Assembly: GCF_002078505.1 (NCBI RefSeq) | Contig: NZ_LUAV01000014.1 | Span: 312,402 to 376,401, forward strand | Direction: 5' to 3' | Origin: Ensifer aridi | GTDB lineage: Bacteria > Pseudomonadota > Alphaproteobacteria > Rhizobiales > Rhizobiaceae | Length of the DNA: 64,000 bases | Part shown: positions 48,789 through 58,008 of the stretch, piece by piece | Position numbering within the stretch: position 1 is the stretch's first letter | Layout: each line of letters starts with the position of its first letter | The notes under the pieces: generated by a model | What the model was told of the DNA's origin: nothing | Database searches by the model: none | What the model saw: the letters and a program-made list of their open reading frames with translations, nothing else | Made by a program: the position numbers and the translations under genes

Positions 48789-49430
48789 CTAATGCTTTGC
48801 CTGATCGGGGTGCGCTCTCGCGAAGGCGTCGATCTCGGCGCAGCGTTGATCTATGGCGACGATCCGCGGGCAATGGCAGAGATCGACCTCCCAGCGCCGC
48901 GCATTGTAGACCTGCGGCACGAGGCAGATGTCTGCCATGCTCGGGTCGTCTCCGTGGCAGAATGTTCCGGTCGAAAGGTGATCCAGCATCCTCTCGAACG
49001 CGGCCAGGCCCTCGCCGATGAATTTCTGCATCCACGTCCGCCGCGCCAGCTCGCCGTCCGAGGCACTTGCCATTACATGGGCGACGACACCGAGATTGCA
49101 GACGGGATGGATCTCCATTGCGACCGCATAGGAAAGCGCGCGGACGCGTTGCCGGCCGAGCGGATCGGCAGGAAGAAAGCCGGCCCCTTTTCGTGTCTCC
49201 GCAAGATATTCGATGATGGCGAGCGATTGCGTCAGCCGCTCGCCATCGATGTCGAGCACCGGCACGAGCCCCTGCGGGTTGCGCCCGAGGTGCTCGGGCG
49301 CGCGATGCGCCTTCGCAAGCAGATCGATCGGAACGGAGCGGTAGCTTTCGCCGACGAGGTTGAGCGCGATCCGCACGCGGTAGCTCGCCGAGGAGCGCCA
49401 GTAGTCGTAAAGAACGGTCTCGTTCGCCAC
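48789..49430 (-). CDS. maiA: Maleylacetoacetate isomerase (zeta-class GST)
   Basis: A 213-residue glutathione S-transferase-like protein. YDYWRSSASYRVRIALNLVG has the zeta-class S-S-x-x-x-Y-R active-site start, and DPSMADICLVPQVYNARRWE is the C-terminal domain block. It isomerises maleylacetoacetate to fumarylacetoacetate in tyrosine breakdown. It starts 21 bases after fahA. Confidence 0.92.
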   Translation of the reverse strand: MANETVLYDYWRSSASYRVRIALNLVGESYRSVPIDLLAKAHRAPEHLGRNPQGLVPVLDIDGERLTQSLAIIEYLAETRKGAGFLPADPLGRQRVRALSYAVAMEIHPVCNLGVVAHVMASASDGELARRTWMQKFIGEGLAAFERMLDHLSTGTFCHGDDPSMADICLVPQVYNARRWEVDLCHCPRIVAIDQRCAEIDAFARAHPDQAKH

Positions 49431-49451
49431 TTTCGCCTCCGCCGCACCGCT

Positions 49452-50468
49452 TCAGGCGCGCTCGTATTTCTCGACCTTCTGTTCGATAGCGCCGAAGATC
49501 GAATGGCCGCGTTTGTCCTTCATCTCGATCCGGACGACGTCGCCGAATTTCAGGAACTGCGTCTTCGGCGCACCGCTCTCGATCGTCTCGATCATGCGCA
49601 GTTCTGCAATGCAGGAATACCCGACCCCGCCCTCCGAAACCGGCCTCCCGGGCCCGCCGTCGAGCTTGTTGGAAACGGTGCCGGAGCCGACGATCGTGCC
49701 CGCCGCAAGCGGCCTCGTCCGTGCGGCATGAGCAATCAACTGCGGAAAGTCGAACGTCATGTCGATCCCGGCGTCGGCGCGGCCGAAGGGCTTGCCGTTG
49801 AGATCGACATGGAGCGGCAGATGCAGCCTGCCGCCATCCCAGGCCTCGCCCAGTTCCTCCGGCGTTACCGCTGCGGGCGAAAAGGAGGAAGACGGCTTCG
49901 ATTGGTAGAAGCCGAAACCTTTGGCAAGCTCGCCCGGAATGAGGCCACGGAGCGAAACGTCGTTGACGAGCATGATAAGGCGGATCGCACCCCTCGCCTC
50001 GTCCGCCGTTGCGCCCAACGGCACGTCGTCGACGATCACCGCAACTTCACCCTCCATATCGATCCCCCAGGCCTCGTCGGCGATCAGGATCGGATCGCGT
50101 GGGCCCAGAAAACTGTCGGAGCCGCCTTGGTAAATCAGCGGATCGGTCCAGAAACTCGCCGGCATCTCGGCATTGCGCGCCTTTCGGACGAGCTCGACAT
50201 GATTGACATAGGCCGAACCATCCGCCCATTGGAACGCCCGCGGCAGAGGGGAAGCCGCATCATGCTCATGAAAGCGCATGGTCGGCTGCGACCCGGTCTC
50301 GATTCCCTCGGCAACGCGCGCAAGCCGCGGCCCCACATGTGCCCAGTCATCGAGCGCCGCCTGTAGCGTGCGGGCGATATGGCCGACCTCGGAGCAACGG
50401 GTCAGGTCTTTCGAGACCACGACGAGCCTGCCGTCGCGGGTGGAGTCCTTGAGTGTCGCCAATTTCAT
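49452..50468 (-). CDS. fahA: Fumarylacetoacetate hydrolase
   Basis: A 338-residue protein of the FAH family. EGEVAVIVDDVPLGATADEA supplies metal ligands, and GTVSNKLDGGPGRPVSEGGV the substrate loop. It splits fumarylacetoacetate to fumarate and acetoacetate, the last step of the pathway. It lies 11 bases after the MBL hydrolase gene. Confidence 0.92.
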   Translation of the reverse strand: MKLATLKDSTRDGRLVVVSKDLTRCSEVGHIARTLQAALDDWAHVGPRLARVAEGIETGSQPTMRFHEHDAASPLPRAFQWADGSAYVNHVELVRKARNAEMPASFWTDPLIYQGGSDSFLGPRDPILIADEAWGIDMEGEVAVIVDDVPLGATADEARGAIRLIMLVNDVSLRGLIPGELAKGFGFYQSKPSSSFSPAAVTPEELGEAWDGGRLHLPLHVDLNGKPFGRADAGIDMTFDFPQLIAHAARTRPLAAGTIVGSGTVSNKLDGGPGRPVSEGGVGYSCIAELRMIETIESGAPKTQFLKFGDVVRIEMKDKRGHSIFGAIEQKVEKYERA

Positions 50469-50479
50469 GCAGTCCTCCT

Positions 50480-51349
50480 CTACACGGACGAATCATCCGC
50501 AAACTCCACAACAAGGCCGTCGGATGCGACCGTCAAGGCGCCCGGCCAGCTTTTGCGCGCCGCCGTGATCCAGTCGGCTTGCGAGACCTCCGGGTCGTCG
50601 GCCGGGATAAGATGATGCAACACGAGCCGGCCGACACCGGCCGCCTCTGCGATCGCGCCCGCCTGTTCTGCGAATGTGTGGCTTGCAAGCAGATGTTCCT
50701 TCAGCCGCGCGCCATTGCCGGTGCGCGCCACGAGGCGGTCGACCCCTGCAGCGAGCATCGCTTCGTGGACGAGAATGTCGGCGCCGCTCGCAAAATCGGC
50801 CAGTGGCGGGAAATAGGCCGTGTCGGAGGAGAACACGACCGTGCCCTCCGCATGATCGAAGCGCAGAGCGAAGCAGTCCGTGACCGGCGGGTGATCGACG
50901 CGTAGCGCCGACACGGTGAGGCCGTCCTGCGAAAACACTTCACCGTCTGAGAATTCGACAACCTCGACGAGCCTGCGGAGATCCGGCCTACCCTCGTCAA
51001 CGATCCGGATATCGATGTCGAAGGCCATCGATTGAAGGAAGCCCTGCCAGCAGGCCCGGGTGCCGGCGGGTCCGAAGACGCGCACGAGGTCCGCGAGGCC
51101 GGCAGTCCAGGCGGTGTGGATCAACGGCCCGAGTTCAAGCACGTGGTCCGAATGCAGGTGGGTGACGACGATCATATCCAGCGCCTTGAGCGACATGCCG
51201 GCATCGGTCAGCCCACGGGTGACGCCGAGCCCGCAGTCGATCACGATCCTGCGACCGGCGATCTCCAGGAGCGAGGATGTCGGCCAGGGGCCACCCGGCC
51301 GGATCGCCGGGCCGCCCTTGCTGCCAAGCAAAACAAGACGTGCGCTCAA
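50480..51349 (-). CDS. Metallo-beta-lactamase-fold hydrolase in the homogentisate operon
   Basis: About 289 residues. [20 protein letters not shown] provides the HxHxDH metal site, [20 protein letters not shown] the bridging Asp, and [15 protein letters not shown] the last His. The layout resembles RNase Z-like or arylsulfatase-like MBL hydrolases. The start is probably TTG 51349, overlapping the hmgA stop (TTGA), which couples the two. It has no textbook role in homogentisate breakdown; being between hmgA and fahA it may hydrolyse a lactone or side product. Function unknown. Confidence 0.83.
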   Translation of the reverse strand: MSARLVLLGSKGGPAIRPGGPWPTSSLLEIAGRRIVIDCGLGVTRGLTDAGMSLKALDMIVVTHLHSDHVLELGPLIHTAWTAGLADLVRVFGPAGTRACWQGFLQSMAFDIDIRIVDEGRPDLRRLVEVVEFSDGEVFSQDGLTVSALRVDHPPVTDCFALRFDHAEGTVVFSSDTAYFPPLADFASGADILVHEAMLAAGVDRLVARTGNGARLKEHLLASHTFAEQAGAIAEAAGVGRLVLHHLIPADDPEVSQADWITAARKSWPGALTVASDGLVVEFADDSSV

Positions 51350-52722
51350 GACCAATCGCCCTCCGGCGTTCCGTTGAAGCGCTTCTTGAGGCCGGCCCAG
51401 CAGTCGATGTAGTCGTCCTGCAGCGTCTCCAGTTCGACCGCGAATTTGGTCAGCTGCTGCGGGAAGCGGGTCTCGAACATGAAGGCCATGGTATTGTCGA
51501 GCTTCACCGGTTTCAACTCGCCGTTCGTCGCCTTTTCGAAGCCGGATGCATCCGGCCCGTGCGCCAGCATCATGTTGTGCAGGCTCATGCCGCCGGGTAC
51601 GAAGCCCTCCTCCTTCGCGTCGTAGCGCCCGTAGATCAGCCCCATGAACTCGCTCATGATGTTGCGGTGGTACCAGGGCGGACGGAAGGTGTGCTCCGCA
51701 ACCAGCCAGCGCGGCGGGAAGATCACGAAATCGACATTTGCCGTACCCTCCTCGCCCGACGGCGCCGTCAGCACCGTGAAGATCGATGGATCGGGATGAT
51801 CGAACAGGATCGCGCCGACGGGCGAGAAGGTCTTGAGGTCGTACTTGTAAGGCGCGTAATTGCCATGCCAGGCGACGACGTCGAGCGGCGAATGGCCGAT
51901 CTCGACCATATGGAAGGAGCCGCACCACTTCACCTGCACCCGGCACGGCGTCTCCTTGTCCTCGAAGGCTGCAACCGGCGTCTTGAAGTCGCGCGGATTG
52001 GCGAGGCAATTGGCGCCGATCGGGCCGCGGTCCGGCAACGTGAACTTGGCGCCGTAATTCTCGCAGATATAGCCGCGCCAGACCTGCTCCTCGCCGAGGC
52101 GGGTGACCTTGAACATTGTACCGCGCGGCACGAGGCAGATTTCCGACGGCTCCACATCCATCTTGCCGAGTTCGGTGAAGACCTGGATGGCGCCGGTTTC
52201 CGGCACGATCAAGAGTTCGCCATCGGCGTTGAAGAAATAGTCGTCCACCATGTCGGCATTGAAGACATAGACATGCGCGGCCATGCCGGCTTGCGTAAGC
52301 GCATCGCCCGCCGTCGTCATGGTGCGGATGCCTTCAAGAAAGTCGAGGGTGCCCGTTGGAACGGGAAGAGGGCTCCACCGCAACTGCCCGAGCGCGAGTG
52401 AATGCTCGACGATATGCGGCGCCGTCTTCCAGAGCGGATAATCGATCCTGCGGAAACGCCCCGTATGGCGCACGCTCGGCCGAATGCGATAGAGCCAAGA
52501 TCGTTCGTTGGTGCCGCGCGGCGCTGTGAACGGCGAACCGGAGAGCTGTTCGGCGTAGAGCCCGTATTCACACTTCTGCGGGCTGTTCTGCCCCTGCGGC
52601 AGGGCGCCGGGCAGGCTTTCAGTTTCGAAGTCGTTGCCGAAACCGGGCATGTAATTGAGCGTCCGTTCCTGGCCCGCTGCGGTCCCGCGCCGCTTTTCCG
52701 CCTTCTCTAACATGGCTTGCAC
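51346..52722 (-). CDS. hmgA: Homogentisate 1,2-dioxygenase
   Basis: A 458-residue protein of normal length. [20 protein letters not shown] is the conserved N-terminus. [20 protein letters not shown] and [20 protein letters not shown] carry the iron-binding His and Glu residues. It opens the homogentisate ring to maleylacetoacetate. It heads the hmgA-MBL-fahA-maiA operon, divergent from a MarR gene. Confidence 0.95.
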   Translation of the reverse strand: MQAMLEKAEKRRGTAAGQERTLNYMPGFGNDFETESLPGALPQGQNSPQKCEYGLYAEQLSGSPFTAPRGTNERSWLYRIRPSVRHTGRFRRIDYPLWKTAPHIVEHSLALGQLRWSPLPVPTGTLDFLEGIRTMTTAGDALTQAGMAAHVYVFNADMVDDYFFNADGELLIVPETGAIQVFTELGKMDVEPSEICLVPRGTMFKVTRLGEEQVWRGYICENYGAKFTLPDRGPIGANCLANPRDFKTPVAAFEDKETPCRVQVKWCGSFHMVEIGHSPLDVVAWHGNYAPYKYDLKTFSPVGAILFDHPDPSIFTVLTAPSGEEGTANVDFVIFPPRWLVAEHTFRPPWYHRNIMSEFMGLIYGRYDAKEEGFVPGGMSLHNMMLAHGPDASGFEKATNGELKPVKLDNTMAFMFETRFPQQLTKFAVELETLQDDYIDCWAGLKKRFNGTPEGDWS

Positions 52723-52744
52723 CTCCTCGCCTTCTCATCATATT

Positions 52745-52775
52745 AGTTACAATCGTAACTATTGATTTTGTAACT
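52745..52775. promoter_or_regulatory. Putative MarR operator between hmgA and the MarR gene
   Basis: A perfect inverted repeat AGTTAC-AATC-GTAACT (52745-52760) plus a third half-site GTAACT (52770-52775), inside the ~70-base divergent promoter region. AT-rich, palindromic and correctly placed for the adjacent MarR-family protein. Confidence 0.7.
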
Positions 52776-52792
52776 ATCAAGGACAGGTGCGA

Positions 52793-53251
52793 ATGGCGGA
52801 GAACGGGTTCGAATTGGAGACATTCCTGCCCTATCGGCTGAACCGTGCGGCGGAATTCGTGGCGCTGCGCTTTGCCGCGCAATACAAGGCGCGCTTTCAG
52901 CTCACCCGTCCCGAATGGCGAACGCTCGCAGCACTCGGCAGCTCGGGCCGCAGCATGACGGCAACCGAGATCGGCGCACATTCCTCCATGCACAAGACGA
53001 AGGTGAGCCGCGCCGTCTTCAGCCTCGAGCAGCGCCGATGGCTCAAGCGCGAAGAGGATGGCCGTGACCGCCGCTTCGAGCACCTGGCGCTGACCCCTGC
53101 AGGCGAGCAGGCCTATAAGGAGCTGACGGAGCTCGCGAAGCGTTATCAGGCGGAACTGCTTTCCACCCTCGGCGCGGACGATATGGAAGCACTCGCCACA
53201 GGCCTGCGCGCCGTGGAACGGGCGATGAAGAAATCGGTCGCAGGCGAATAA
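52793..53251 (+). CDS. MarR-family regulator, likely of the homogentisate operon
   Basis: About 152 residues from ATG 52793, with AAGGA nine bases upstream; a GTG six bases earlier is too close to that site. The wHTH is RSMTATEIGAHSSMHKTKVS with RAVFSLEQRRWLKREEDGRD. By position it should repress hmgA and itself until a pathway aromatic is present; the ligand is inferred, not seen. It is convergent with the Lrp gene. Confidence 0.88.
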   Translation: MAENGFELETFLPYRLNRAAEFVALRFAAQYKARFQLTRPEWRTLAALGSSGRSMTATEIGAHSSMHKTKVSRAVFSLEQRRWLKREEDGRDRRFEHLALTPAGEQAYKELTELAKRYQAELLSTLGADDMEALATGLRAVERAMKKSVAGE

Positions 53252-53254
53252 TCG

Positions 53255-53734
53255 CTAACCCTTCATTCGCTCCGGTATCGGTAGCCCTTCGAAACTCTTG
53301 AGCGTTTCGAGCACGATCGAAGTCTTCACGTGCTGGACGCTGTCGTGCGGCAAGAGCACGTCGTTGACGAAATGCGACAGCCCGGCAAGGTCGGGCGTCA
53401 CCACGCGCAGGTGATAGTCCATCTCGCCGGTCAGCGCATAGGCTTCCAGCACCTCCGGCAGGCTGGAGACGAGCTTCGCGAAACGCTTGGCATTGTCGCG
53501 GTTGTGCGTGGCGAGCGTCACTGAAATCACCACCATAAGGTCGAGCCCCAGCTTCTGGCGGTCGATCTGCGCCTGATAGCCGGTGATATAGCCTTCCGCC
53601 TCCAGCCGGGTGCGCCGCCGCGAGCATTGGGAGGGTGAGAGCGCGATCCGCTCGGACAATTCATTGTTGGTCAGGTGTCCGTCGCGCTGCAATTCGCTGA
53701 GGATCTTGAGGTCGAATCCGTCAAGCTGCTCCAT
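53255..53734 (-). CDS. Lrp/AsnC-family regulator, divergent from hpd
   Basis: A 159-residue protein. The HTH is LSELQRDGHLTNNELSERIA with LSPSQCSRRRTRLEAEGYIT, and the C-terminal RAM/AsnC ligand-binding domain includes VLEAYALTGEMDYHLRVVTP. Arrangement suggests control of hpd in response to tyrosine or phenylalanine. Its stop lies 3 bases from that of the MarR gene. Confidence 0.9.
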   Translation of the reverse strand: MEQLDGFDLKILSELQRDGHLTNNELSERIALSPSQCSRRRTRLEAEGYITGYQAQIDRQKLGLDLMVVISVTLATHNRDNAKRFAKLVSSLPEVLEAYALTGEMDYHLRVVTPDLAGLSHFVNDVLLPHDSVQHVKTSIVLETLKSFEGLPIPERMKG

Positions 53735-53786
53735 TCATGCGTCCCCGTGTCATCTTCCGCATATTTCATGCATGCTTCTCGTCAAT

Positions 53787-53808
53787 TGATGCAAGAATAC
53801 AAGCATCA
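53787..53808. promoter_or_regulatory. Putative Lrp-family operator in the hpd promoter
   Basis: Inverted repeat TGATGC-N10-GCATCA in the 130-base region between the Lrp gene and hpd, within a run that also holds ATGCATGCTT. Placement suits control of both genes. Confidence 0.5.
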
Positions 53809-53864
53809 TGCATCGGGTTTGCGCCATACTTCAACGGAGTTTGGAGGATAAGAGGAGACTTTCC

Positions 53865-54980
53865 ATGGGCCCGTTCCCGCATGACGCACCGCCTGCAACG
53901 ATTTCGGCGGACAATCCCGCCGGAACGGACGGATTCGAGTTCGTCGAATTCGCCCACCCGGAACCGGAGAAGCTCAGGGACCTCTTCAGTCGCATGGGCT
54001 ACATGCCGGTTGCCAAGCACAGGACGAAGAACATCACCGTCTGGCGGCAGGGCGACATCAACTACATCCTGAACGCGGAGCCTGGCTCGCATGCCATGCG
54101 CTTCGTCGACAAGCACGGGCCCTGCGCCCCGTCGATGGCCTGGCGCGTCGTCGACGCGAAGCATGCCTTCGAGCACGCCGTTGCGAAAGGCGCCGAGCCC
54201 TATGCCGGCAAAGACAAGTGCCTCGATGTGCCGGCGATCGTCGGCATTGGCGGCTCGCTTCTCTACTTCGTGGAAACCTACGGCGAAAAGGGCTCCGCCT
54301 ACGAAGCCGAGTTCGAATGGCTGGGCGAGCGTGATCCGAAGCCGGCCGGCGTCGGTTTCTATTATCTCGACCACCTGACCCACAACGTCTATCGCGGCAA
54401 TATGGACAAGTGGTGGGCCTTCTATCGCGAGCTGTTCAATTTCAAGCAGATCCACTACTTCGACATCGACGGTCGCATCACCGGCCTCGTCAGCCGCGCG
54501 ATCACCTCGCCCTGCGGCAAGATTCGGATTCCCTTGAACGAGTCGAAGGACGACACCAGCCAGATCGAGGAATATCTGAAGAAGTACAAGGGCGAAGGCA
54601 TCCAGCACATCGCCGTCGGCACCGAGGCGATCTACAATGCCGTCGACAAGCTGGCCGAGAACGGCCTCAAATTCATGCCGGGACCGCCGGAGACCTATTA
54701 CGAAATGTCGCACGAGCGCGTCCACGGCCACGAGGAACCGGTCGAACGGATGAAGGAGCACGGCATCCTGATCGACGGCGAGGGCGTGGTGAACGGCGGC
54801 ATGACGAAGATCCTGCTGCAGATCTTCTCCCGTACCGTCATTGGCCCGATCTTCTTCGAATTCATCCAGCGCAAGGGCGACGAGGGCTTCGGCGAAGGTA
54901 ACTTCCGCGCGCTATTCGAATCGATCGAAGCCGATCAGATCCGCCGTGGCACCCTCAAGAATCCGCAGGCTGCCGAATAG
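53865..54980 (+). CDS. hpd: 4-hydroxyphenylpyruvate dioxygenase
   Basis: 371 residues from ATG 53865, preceded by AAGAGGAGA. Two VOC modules: FEFVEFAHPEPEKLRDLFSR in the first, and YYLDHLTHNVYRGNMDKWWA in the second with a ligand His. Further iron ligands are in GIQHIAVGTEAIYNAV (His) and GPIFFEFIQRKGDEGF (Glu). It makes homogentisate, the substrate of hmgA on the other side of the regulators. A strong hairpin follows. Confidence 0.95.
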   Translation: MGPFPHDAPPATISADNPAGTDGFEFVEFAHPEPEKLRDLFSRMGYMPVAKHRTKNITVWRQGDINYILNAEPGSHAMRFVDKHGPCAPSMAWRVVDAKHAFEHAVAKGAEPYAGKDKCLDVPAIVGIGGSLLYFVETYGEKGSAYEAEFEWLGERDPKPAGVGFYYLDHLTHNVYRGNMDKWWAFYRELFNFKQIHYFDIDGRITGLVSRAITSPCGKIRIPLNESKDDTSQIEEYLKKYKGEGIQHIAVGTEAIYNAVDKLAENGLKFMPGPPETYYEMSHERVHGHEEPVERMKEHGILIDGEGVVNGGMTKILLQIFSRTVIGPIFFEFIQRKGDEGFGEGNFRALFESIEADQIRRGTLKNPQAAE

Positions 54981-54999
54981 GCGGCCGCCGCAATACAGC

Positions 55000-55037
55000 C
55001 TCACGGCGCCGCACGTCCTTTCGTGCGGCGCCGTGAG
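55000..55037. terminator. Strong hairpin between convergent hpd and the LuxR gene
   Basis: A 16-base perfect stem, CTCACGGCGCCGCACG / CGTGCGGCGCCGTGAG, with a six-base TCCTTT loop. It is positioned to end both converging transcripts. Confidence 0.8.
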
Positions 55038-55088
55038 CAGCCTTCAAGATGATAGTCTAGGCACTGCGCGTGCAAAAGAGGCCGCGCG

Positions 55089-55865
55089 TCAGTTGCGCCA
55101 ACGCGAGGGCATGCGGAGCGAGCCGAGATCCGCTTCGCTTCTGAAGTAGCGCGACGCCGCCTCCGTGCGATTGCGCACGTTCATCTTCTTGTAGATGTTG
55201 CGAACATGCACCTTCACGGTGTTCTCGGAGAGGCCGAGCCGATCGGCGATGATCTTGTTCTGCGTACCCATGCAGATAAGATCGAGAATCTGAATCTCGC
55301 GCGCCGTCAGTACGCCTTTGCCGATGTCGGCGCCGCTTTCCAGATCGATGCTTTCACAAACCGCCTCCTGTTGCGCGACAAGACCACCGGCAGCGTGTCC
55401 TTGTGGCGCCAAACGCCTGAGCAGTGCGGCGGGAAAATGCTCGCCCCCTTTCATGAGGAGGTCGATAACCGTCAGGCAGACGTCGAGATGGAGATTACGC
55501 GGCAGCACGCCGTGAATCAGCCCCTCGTCAACGAACCCGGCGATCGACGAGTCGAGATCATCCGCATCCTCTACGACCAGACCGATCGCCGCCTTCGGAT
55601 GAAACTCACGGATCATCCTGATGATCGATGGAAATGCCGCCGTGGGCATGCGATAGAGCATGACCAGGCTTAGGTCGACGAGATTCCCGTCCAGAAGGCC
55701 GTCGGCATCGGAAAGGCTCACGACTTCCTGATCTTGAAAACGCGCGCTGATCGCCTGCGTCAGGCATTCGGCGAACAGGTCGGTCTTGGCGAGCATTAGG
55801 ATCTTACTTTTCTTCTGCAATACCTTATCTTCAAAGTTGCTCAGACTCGAGCTCGTACGATACAT
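55089..55865 (-). CDS. LuxR-type response-regulator-like transcription factor
   Basis: A 258-residue protein. The C-terminal LuxR/NarL HTH is LTAREIQILDLICMGTQNKI with IADRLGLSENTVKVHVRNIY. The N-terminal ~140 residues look like a receiver fold (KILMLAKTDLFAECLTQAI), but the strand where the phosphorylated Asp normally sits reads LVDLSLVMLYRMP, so a classic phospho-acceptor pocket is not evident. A perfect AAGGAGG lies 7 bases before the ATG. It may control the secretion locus to its right; that is inference from proximity. Confidence 0.87.
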   Translation of the reverse strand: MYRTSSSLSNFEDKVLQKKSKILMLAKTDLFAECLTQAISARFQDQEVVSLSDADGLLDGNLVDLSLVMLYRMPTAAFPSIIRMIREFHPKAAIGLVVEDADDLDSSIAGFVDEGLIHGVLPRNLHLDVCLTVIDLLMKGGEHFPAALLRRLAPQGHAAGGLVAQQEAVCESIDLESGADIGKGVLTAREIQILDLICMGTQNKIIADRLGLSENTVKVHVRNIYKKMNVRNRTEAASRYFRSEADLGSLRMPSRWRN

Positions 55866-55880
55866 TTACCCCTCCTTAGA

Positions 55881-56007
55881 CCCCCATATTTTTGCGGGTT
55901 TCTGACCCGTCGGGAGGGCCCAGTGCTTGAAAATTTATTCGGTTTAAAAAAGCGAATTTACCGTTAAGGAAAAATTCGTAATGACTAATCTATCGTAAAT
56001 ATGGGGG
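55881..56007. repeat. Separated 11-base inverted repeats flanking the LuxR promoter
   Basis: CCCCCATATTT at 55881-55891 and its exact reverse complement AAATATGGGGG at 55997-56007, 105 bases apart, on both sides of the expected promoter of the LuxR gene. Could be paired operators (for example autoregulation through looping). Confidence 0.55.
55953..55978. promoter_or_regulatory. Short inverted repeat inside the LuxR upstream region
   Basis: CGAATTT (55953-55959) and AAATTCG (55972-55978) with a 12-base spacer containing CCGTTAAGGA. It lies between the two outer 11-base repeats. A candidate regulator site; no family assigned. Confidence 0.4.
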
Positions 56008-56974
56008 ATCGCAAACCACCCAAAAGGGCTAGATGAGTGCCACATTCTCGTCTAAATCGTTCGAAAGTGAACCATTTTTGGGCTAATTGGCGGAGATACA
56101 GGCGCTAGGCCAAAGGCAATCCCGCTATTTTCCCGCTTCCAGCGGCGATCCTTTGCTTTTGACGGGTAAATGTGGCGTCACCGGCAGACGGGAAGAGCGC
56201 GCAATCGCGGCCGGTCCCGCAACCCCTATCGTTGGATAGGGCCCCTGCGACGGCTCGCCCGCCGGGTCATGCATCCACAACCGTACTCATAACGAATTAC
56301 TGCCACAGGTGCTCCGGCGTCGGATCACGCTCCATCGGCCGAAGAGCGTTCCGATCGCTTGCCGGGCGCCTTCTTTCGTGGCTGCAACGGCGGCTCGCGA
56401 TGCGCGAGCGGGAAAGCCCGTAAATCTCAAATGTTACCATTGTGTTAACGCGGAACGCCGATTGACCTGGCGACGCAGCAGCGTACGAGCTGGGCTTTGG
56501 CGCTCCATCTCCTGCCTCGACGCATGCGCTTCGAGCGGCGATTGTCGCAGCCACAGGGCGAGCGCCGCGAGTCCTAACTACAATTGATAGCTTTCGCTAC
56601 GTCGCATTCCGGATCACACTCCGATCGTCGCACAGGCTTTAGTGCGTCTCCGGGCAATGTCCAGCGTATCCGGAAGTATCTATATTGCGTACATATGACT
56701 AAGCGTATGACTAATTATTCAAACACGTAGTAATTTAGGCAGATGCCGCCAAGTATATTGAAAAAGTAAAATATGGAAATCGGAACCCGTGAACGACAAG
56801 TTCATCTGAACTGTTAAGAGAGCCAGCGCCCCAAAAATCCCTATAAAAGATGAAAGGGTTTCGGTGCTGGCTCCCTCTTACCGCATCCTTCGTGACGAAG
56901 AGCTGGGGCCTGTCCGAACGCACCGTTAATCTTTCCGATAGATCCAGAAAATAGCCCGGCTCCCCTGAATTCGC

Positions 56975-57457
56975 TCAGCGCGGAAACGAGTGTCTCTCGA
57001 CGATACTCCAGATCGCCTTGTTGATCTTCATGATTTGGTCGATCGCCTCGTTGATCCTCGCCACCTCCGCATCGTCGATCTGTTCGATCTTGCCGTACCT
57101 GATGGTGTCCCTGCTGTCGAAGATGGCCATCAGCTGCGTGCTTGCCTGATCCCCGGTCTCGTCGAACGAATAGACGCAATGGCTGTACTTGTTCCTGAGC
57201 TTTGCCCGCTTACCAAGCTGCTGAGTCACAGCCAGGATCTCCTGTCGGCGCTCGGGCGCCGTCTTGGCCATCTTGGCGAGCCGCTCTACGAGCTCGATGC
57301 GGGCGCGTGTCGTATTCAGCGTCAGGAAAATGATGACCGCAGTTTCCTTGTCCACATTCGCAAGGCCGGCAATCAAGTAGATGAGCAGACTTTCCGTGTT
57401 GGTCCACGTGTAGTTCAACTGTCCGATCAAGAGAAGTATCTCGTGAAATCTCTTCAT
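56975..57457 (-). CDS. Unknown protein with an RNKYSH (HEPN-like) motif
   Basis: I do not recognise this 160-residue protein. It is mostly helical, with a hydrophobic N-terminal stretch (EILLLIGQLNYTWTNTESLL) and, near residue 90, GKRAKLRNKYSHCVYSF. The R-N-x-x-x-H spacing fits the R-x4-6-H motif of HEPN-fold proteins, many of which are RNases of toxin or defence systems, though some are inactive. No partner antitoxin is beside it. Codon use looks real, and coding is supported by length and composition only. It is divergent from the low-complexity gene. Confidence 0.65.
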   Translation of the reverse strand: MKRFHEILLLIGQLNYTWTNTESLLIYLIAGLANVDKETAVIIFLTLNTTRARIELVERLAKMAKTAPERRQEILAVTQQLGKRAKLRNKYSHCVYSFDETGDQASTQLMAIFDSRDTIRYGKIEQIDDAEVARINEAIDQIMKINKAIWSIVERHSFPR

Positions 57458-58008
57458 AGGCGCTGGTTGTCGTTGCCGACACCTCCGTCAGGATCACTCA
57501 TGTCCACTTCCGATTAGGTTTCTTCCGATTGGAGTAGGTTTGGCCTTGAAGGTCGGCCACGGCAAGTACCTCGAAAGTGGTAGCGTCCACAAAACTACTC
57601 GCATGGTTTCCCTCCTATGACTCTCTCTTCCGCAATCAACCTTGAGGTGAGGTAAAAATTCCCGCAGCTGCCCTGCGAGCTAATCCGAACAGGCAGCTTA
57701 CAATTTGTGCAGGTTGCAACCAGACTGCCCAGGCAAATGAACGAGCAGGGAGGCTCGGGTCCGGGAGGACCAGGATTGCGCCGGACGCGCAACCCTTTCT
57801 GGAGGCGAGGCCCGACTGCTCCAAACAGGGGAGGACTGCTGCTACCGCAACAATCTGTGTGCGAGATCCGGGCTGCGCCAGGCCGCCCCGACGATCCAAA
57901 TTTTCATTGAAATACTTTGTTCATTTCACCCACCAGACCGCATGGCCCCAAACCGCGTGAGAGAAAAAGGCGGTTCGGCTGTCGCGGCCTCAACTTGAGG
58001 ACATCTCT
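57458..58008. other. Non-coding divergent region before the secretion locus
   Basis: About 550 bases between the HEPN-like gene and the low-complexity gene. It must hold the promoter of the rightward locus. No convincing gene; one open frame at 57707-57910 has no family features. A TGAGGAC ribosome site lies just before 58009. Confidence 0.5.

Larger units (their letters stand above)
55866..56974. other. Long non-coding region upstream of the LuxR gene
   Basis: About 1.1 kb between the LuxR gene and the HEPN-like gene. The first ~200 bases (LuxR side) and roughly 56580-56830 are AT-richer than the rest of the window. The LuxR side holds the inverted repeats listed separately. I found no credible protein gene or recognisable RNA; small RNAs or decayed genes are possible. 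Confidence 0.55.

Noticed and set aside
55950..55985. CtrA-type site (TTAA-N7-TTAA) upstream of the LuxR gene
   Set aside because: Only the first half (TTAAGGAAAAATTCG) matches; the second TTAA is absent.
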